Below, in pieces: positions 32,166 through 36,168 of a stretch of DNA of 36,168 bases. Origin of the DNA: Bacteroidales bacterium (GTDB taxonomy: Bacteria; Bacteroidota; Bacteroidia; Bacteroidales; UBA932); NCBI GenBank assembly GCA_017618115.1, contig JAFZUX010000003.1:1-36168 (forward strand), given 5' to 3'. Position 1 is the stretch's first letter. Every line of letters starts with the position of its first letter. A program made the translations under genes and the position numbers. Under the pieces are notes generated by a model that worked only from the letters and a program-made list of their open reading frames with translations, was not told where the DNA came from and did not search any database.

Positions 32166-34720
32166 AGATGGTTATGAAACGGATAAATATAGTTTTGCTT
32201 TTATTTTGGACTTTGTTAGCCATTTGTCCAAAGAGTTCTTTTGCACAGGACAGTATAAACATACCAAAGACGCTGAATGAGCGGTATGAGGCTTATGTAA
32301 AGTATCTCTCTCCGGAGAAGGTTTATCTGCATACAGATAAGGATGTTTATGCCATAGGAGATACTATCTGGTTCAAATGTTATGTTGCCAATAAATCTCT
32401 GCTCTCCGAGTACCCGGAAAGTAGGTTTGTATATGTGGAACTTGTTGGAACCACGGTGGGTAAAGACCTCTCTTCCAACAGACCGGTGGAAATGTCCTAT
32501 GTCATTCAGAGAGTTAAGGTAAAGAAGAGAAACAACATCCTGGAGGGTTATATTCCGGTACCGGATGATGTAAATACGGGTTATTCAACCATAAGGGCCT
32601 TTACCTATTGGAATCTCAACAAAGATGCGGAGTATCTATTTGAAAAGGAGTTGTCTATCATCAATCCGGTAAAGGACAACTACGTAAAGGAACTGGAGAA
32701 GAAAAAGATGCGTGATGACTTACATTATGAAGATTTAGGTGTGGAGAACCCGTATCACAAGATTAAGAGAGTTCAGACAATAGACTGTTCATTCCTTCCG
32801 GAGAGCGGACGTCTGCTTCTTGGAACAAACTGCCGGGTAGGTGTGAAGGTTATAAACGAACAGGGTCTGGGACAGCAGGCAGAAGGCAAAGTCTTCAATC
32901 ACAATGATATCCAGGTTGCATCATTCACTACTGATGAGTACGGATTCGGAAGTTTCTACTTGAGACCCAATGATGCAAATGAGAAGTATTACGCAAAGAT
33001 TGAAGATATAAGAGGAATTCCAACCAAAGTGAATCTTCCTAAGGTTGAGAGTGTTGGAGCAACTATTTCTCTTAAGCCCGGAACAGAAATGCTTAAGGCT
33101 GACGTTCATCTTTCCGGAATAAATGCAGATGATTTAAAGTTTGTTCTCTGCAGCGGAGATGAGATTTATTATGAGAGCCCTGTTAAAGCAAACATAAAGT
33201 TCAACCTTCCTGTTAAAGGAATGCCAACAGGCATCAACAATGCCATCCTATGTACCTCATCCGGAACCATATACGCCAAACGTCCTTTCTTTGTTTTTCC
33301 GGAGAAAACACTCAATCCAAAGATGACCCCAAAAGGAAAAGACTTTGGAAAGAGAGAAAACATAGAGGTGGCTTTAGATTTGGGAGAAAAGGTAGACGGA
33401 GATTTCTCAGTATCTGTAACGGATGATTTGCTTTCTCCGGTCAATAACCTGAATGACAATATTTTATCCTTTATGCTTCTCTCCTCTGAGATACGTGGAC
33501 ATATTGAGAATCCTCAGCGTTATTTCTCAGATACCATAGACAAAGAAAAGAGGGTTGAGGCGTTGGATATTATGCTTATGACTCAGGGCTGGGAGTATTA
33601 TGACCTTCCTGCCATTCTTTCCGGCAACTTCCCTATGCCCAAATACGGAAGGGAATATATGCAGTCTTTGGCCGGACAGGTTCAGAAAGGTTTTTTGAAG
33701 AAGAAAAAGGAATCTGTTGTAGCCTTTGTTGCTCCTAAGATAAACTTTGCCGCTTTGGGAAAAGTTAATCCGGAGGGTTATTTTGAACTGAAAGACATAG
33801 ACTTTCCGGACAGCACCACCTTTATTGTGAAGGCAGCTAAGAGTAGCGGGAAAGGAAATCTGAGACCTATTGTCTATGAAGATTCTTATGCTCCTTTTAC
33901 CAAGTTCATTCATAACAAGGAGAAGGTTTTCTATTCTCCTAAGGTTGAAGAGATTGTTACCAAGAATTATTATAACATGGGCGGGGAACTCTCTTATCAG
34001 TTGAATGCCATCACTGTATACGGAAAGAAGAAGAGTGTGTATGGTATCTCTCCTTTACCTAATTGGGAATTCCGTGCAGACCAGATAAGAGAGGGTAAGA
34101 AACTGGAGATGTACAACAATTTTGATATGATAAGTTATATAGTCATGACTTGTCCGGGTACAAGAGAGCGGTTTGGTCCTAACGGAAGCCACTATGTAGT
34201 ATCTCGTGTTACCGGAGTTGCAAGCGGTATGTCTATGGGTGATAACTGGATGTCTATTGTAGTATTCATAGACGGTATGAGAGCCAACAATTGGTGGGAG
34301 GTTGAGCAACTTATGGTAGATGATGTGGAAACGGTTGTTTATCTGAGGGGTATGGAGGGAGCTCCGTTTATAGCATCAGGTGGAAGAGGGTATGGCAACA
34401 ATTCCTTCCCAAGTGTTGTACTCATAAAGACAAAACCAATAGAGCGTACTCTCTGGCACGTATCATACGGCCGTCCGTTGGGCTGGCAAAAACCTAAACA
34501 TTTCTACTCCCCTAAGTATGAGGTAGAAGGAAAGGATATTGTACCTAAGGGCCAGGACAGACGTTCTACCCTCTACTGGAATCCGGCAGTAACGGCAGAT
34601 GAAAAGGGAACCGTAAGATTCCGCTTCAACTCTTCAGACCTTCTGAGCGGCTACACCATAACCCTTGAGGGAGTGACATCCAACGGAGACTATGTCTCCA
34701 AACGCTTTAACATCAAATGA
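32162..34720 (+). CDS. Exported macroglobulin-like protein with barrel-less TonB plug-like domain
   Basis: An 852-residue protein with a signal peptide (about 1-29, ending SSFAQ). The N-terminal part begins with SPEKVYLHTDKDVYAIGDTI, the hallmark of macroglobulin MG2-like domains found in a large Bacteroidota family. Several beta-sandwich modules follow. At about residues 612-760 there is a plug-like segment (NAITVYGKKK, FIDGMRANNWWEVEQLMVDD, VVYLRGMEGAPF), but no beta-barrel follows. The end returns to a macroglobulin-type module (DEKGTVRFRFNSSDLLSGYT). No thioester CxEQ motif is seen, so it is not a trapping alpha-2-macroglobulin. The function is unknown. It is translationally coupled to the TonB C-terminal-like gene. 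Confidence 0.72.
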   Translation: MKMVMKRINIVLLLFWTLLAICPKSSFAQDSINIPKTLNERYEAYVKYLSPEKVYLHTDKDVYAIGDTIWFKCYVANKSLLSEYPESRFVYVELVGTTVGKDLSSNRPVEMSYVIQRVKVKKRNNILEGYIPVPDDVNTGYSTIRAFTYWNLNKDAEYLFEKELSIINPVKDNYVKELEKKKMRDDLHYEDLGVENPYHKIKRVQTIDCSFLPESGRLLLGTNCRVGVKVINEQGLGQQAEGKVFNHNDIQVASFTTDEYGFGSFYLRPNDANEKYYAKIEDIRGIPTKVNLPKVESVGATISLKPGTEMLKADVHLSGINADDLKFVLCSGDEIYYESPVKANIKFNLPVKGMPTGINNAILCTSSGTIYAKRPFFVFPEKTLNPKMTPKGKDFGKRENIEVALDLGEKVDGDFSVSVTDDLLSPVNNLNDNILSFMLLSSEIRGHIENPQRYFSDTIDKEKRVEALDIMLMTQGWEYYDLPAILSGNFPMPKYGREYMQSLAGQVQKGFLKKKKESVVAFVAPKINFAALGKVNPEGYFELKDIDFPDSTTFIVKAAKSSGKGNLRPIVYEDSYAPFTKFIHNKEKVFYSPKVEEIVTKNYYNMGGELSYQLNAITVYGKKKSVYGISPLPNWEFRADQIREGKKLEMYNNFDMISYIVMTCPGTRERFGPNGSHYVVSRVTGVASGMSMGDNWMSIVVFIDGMRANNWWEVEQLMVDDVETVVYLRGMEGAPFIASGGRGYGNNSFPSVVLIKTKPIERTLWHVSYGRPLGWQKPKHFYSPKYEVEGKDIVPKGQDRRSTLYWNPAVTADEKGTVRFRFNSSDLLSGYTITLEGVTSNGDYVSKRFNIK

Positions 34721-34731
34721 TCTGATCGTTA

Positions 34732-34763
34732 TTTGATATTCTGAAAAGGAAACCCTATCTTTG
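34732..34763 (+). promoter_or_regulatory. Bacteroides-type promoter for the Cys-rich lipoprotein
   Basis: TTTG (34732-34735), a 20-base spacer and TATCTTTG (34756-34763). The -7 box is 31 bases before ATG 34795, giving a short leader. Confidence 0.75.
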
Positions 34764-34794
34764 AAACCAGTATTCAAACCAAAACAAAAAGATT

Positions 34795-36030
34795 ATGAAG
34801 AAGTTATTTACAATTCTTCTCCTTTCTGTTTGCTTTGTTTCAGTTCCATCTTGTCAGAAAGACAGCAACGGAAAAGGAGATGATCCTAACCGCCTTTCGG
34901 CTAAAGAGGCTAAAGAGTTCTTTGAACAGCACTCCACTTGTTTGAGATTTCTTTCAGTTGGAGGAGATAAACCTTCCGGAACTAAATCTGCTTTAACAGA
35001 GAACATGATTATTGATTGGGATTCCGCTATTGAGAGCGAAACCTCTGATGCTTACTTTGTAGAAGTTCCAATCAACATGGCATCTCCTATAACTGCCTTT
35101 CTTTATGACGGTATTGGACACATAAACAAAAACATTCGTCCAGTTCCTCTCAACATCTCTTTGGTTATTGAGATGAACAAGAATAATGAATCGTTTAATA
35201 GTTTTGTTGTAACTACGTTGGGTTCGTATTCTAATAGCCTAGAAGATTCTCGATATGGATTTCGAAATAATAAAAACACATTTACTGGTTATCAATTATT
35301 CAGCAAAGAGAATGGTTTATTATTTGATGTATTAAGGTTCAATAATGGAGGTAGCCAACATCGCAACTTATTGACTCAGTCTCAGGTCTGTAAAGTAGAT
35401 TCTTTAGGAAGAGATTTGCTGTTCAAAGGAATCTCTTTCATTACCTCTTCCTCTATACTTACTAAGGGAGGTGGCGGTGGCGCTACTGGGGAAGACAGAA
35501 ATTGTTTATCTTGTGGTGGCCCTATGGTTATTACTGAAACTGGAATTGATTATGTTGTTTTCTATTGTCCAGTATGTAAGATTTCAACAATAGTTTTCAT
35601 AGACGTTATTCCTTGTCCAGTTTGTGGATACCCTTCTTCATCTTGTCATTGTTGCCCAACTTGTCATTCTTATCCCTGTGTATGCTTTTTAAACCCGGAT
35701 CCGGAGAATTCTCAACCATGTTCTTTATGTGGAAGACCTGTTTGTGATGGTAGTTGTCAGAACGTTCTTCCTGGAGAAATGAATATTCCAGAAAATTTTC
35801 ATAGAGTGACCGTTTTAACCGATCCATATACACCCTATGGATACATTACAAAGTACCCGACAGGAGATTATATTGCTTATGGTGTTGAAGTAACAATTTC
35901 TGCGACAGCTACTCAAGGATATAGCTTCATTGGTTGGAGAAGAGATTCTACCATCTTTTCAAACTCCAATCCTTACGTATTTTATCCTCAATTTAATCAA
36001 ACGATATATGCGGTATTTGCTTCAAACTAA
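34795..36030 (+). CDS. Chimeric lipoprotein: Cys-rich zinc-ribbon-like cluster plus InlB-type repeat
   Basis: A 411-residue lipoprotein (MKKLFTILLLSVCFVSVPSC, lipid Cys20). Residues 33-125 are an unrecognised domain with base composition like its neighbours. From about residue 126 on, the DNA becomes strongly AT-rich. Residues 237-321 hold 16 cysteines in CxxC-type pairs (CLSCGG, YCPVCK, PCPVCGYP, CCPTC, PCSLCGRPVC), looking like two or three zinc ribbons or treble clefs, which is odd for an exported protein. Residues about 334-411 form a bacterial repeat/InlB B-repeat-like domain (GYSFIGWRRDSTIFSN, TIYAVF). The function is unknown. It has its own promoter and is followed 13 bases later by another exported, AT-rich gene. 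Confidence 0.75.
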   Translation: MKKLFTILLLSVCFVSVPSCQKDSNGKGDDPNRLSAKEAKEFFEQHSTCLRFLSVGGDKPSGTKSALTENMIIDWDSAIESETSDAYFVEVPINMASPITAFLYDGIGHINKNIRPVPLNISLVIEMNKNNESFNSFVVTTLGSYSNSLEDSRYGFRNNKNTFTGYQLFSKENGLLFDVLRFNNGGSQHRNLLTQSQVCKVDSLGRDLLFKGISFITSSSILTKGGGGGATGEDRNCLSCGGPMVITETGIDYVVFYCPVCKISTIVFIDVIPCPVCGYPSSSCHCCPTCHSYPCVCFLNPDPENSQPCSLCGRPVCDGSCQNVLPGEMNIPENFHRVTVLTDPYTPYGYITKYPTGDYIAYGVEVTISATATQGYSFIGWRRDSTIFSNSNPYVFYPQFNQTIYAVFASN

Positions 36031-36043
36031 CAAAACTCAGATT

Positions 36044-36168
36044 ATGAGATTCTATTTGCTCACCATTAACTTATTACTCATTTGGGGATTTGCTCAAGGG
36101 CAAGATTTGAGGTTATTAGATGGATTGGGGCATGGTGGAATAGGGGTAAGATTTCTTACAGAAGTGAA
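36044..36168 (+). CDS. Exported protein of unknown function, N-terminus only
   Basis: The frame opens at ATG 36044 and runs off the window after 41 whole codons. It begins with a signal peptide (MRFYLLTINLLLIWGFAQG) and continues QDLRLLDGLGHGGIGVRF. Too little is present to assign a family. It follows the Cys-rich lipoprotein by 13 bases, in the same AT-rich DNA, and is probably in the same transcript. Confidence 0.6.
   Translation, partial: MRFYLLTINLLLIWGFAQGQDLRLLDGLGHGGIGVRFLTEV

Noticed and set aside
32162-34720. True alpha-2-macroglobulin or TonB receptor
   Set aside because: No thioester CxEQ motif, and no beta-barrel after the plug-like part; length is about half that of a bacterial alpha-2-macroglobulin.

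Overview
The window reads as chromosomal DNA of a gut- or rumen-type Bacteroidota, most likely order Bacteroidales. The support is a Bat (Bacteroides aerotolerance) gene set, TonB-dependent outer-membrane proteins, BACON and DUF5689 lipoproteins, few Shine-Dalgarno sites, and promoters of the Bacteroides form TTG/TTTG-N19-21-TAnnTTTG at five places (three complete and convincing, one with a TTG -33, two -7 boxes only). I cannot assign a genus. No rRNA, tRNA, IS element, prophage, integrase or CRISPR array is visible. Coding density is very high and no gap reaches 300 bases.

Left part (1-7721, + strand): the 3' end of batC with a 16-copy 12-bp repeat, then batD, batE, a secreted metallophosphoesterase fused to a PQQ-type beta-propeller, and two tandem single-domain GH3 hydrolases of NagZ type. 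Spacing is tight throughout, so this looks like one envelope-maintenance transcript that extends the aerotolerance operon. It ends at a palindrome shared with the convergent operon.

Middle left (20363 down to 7727, - strand): a AAA-type ATPase with degraded nucleotide-binding motifs and a CobB-like sirtuin, then six tightly packed genes. These are a large BACON lipoprotein with an internal duplication, a BACON-linked DNA/RNA non-specific endonuclease lipoprotein, an endonuclease/exonuclease/phosphatase-family enzyme, a SusC-like TonB receptor without SusD, a DUF5689 lipoprotein and an M3 metallopeptidase lipoprotein. I read these six as a candidate outer-envelope system for capture and breakdown of nucleic acid or nucleoprotein. 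That function is inference and is the strongest candidate here for a little-described system.

Middle right (20384-28695, + strand): overlapping divergent promoters drive the ATPase on one side and rplU-rpmA on the other. A terminator follows rpmA, then serS, ruvC and two tandem paralogous outer-membrane beta-barrel proteins, the second starting at TTG.

Right part: convergent - strand genes rluD, a membrane PASTA protein, rpmH (50 residues, with its own promoter and terminator) and an L,D-transpeptidase (28667-31526). Then on the + strand come a secreted TonB C-terminal-like protein overlapping a barrel-less protein with a macroglobulin-like and a plug-like domain. Last are a promoter, a cysteine-rich chimeric lipoprotein whose second half is strikingly AT-rich, and a truncated secreted protein.
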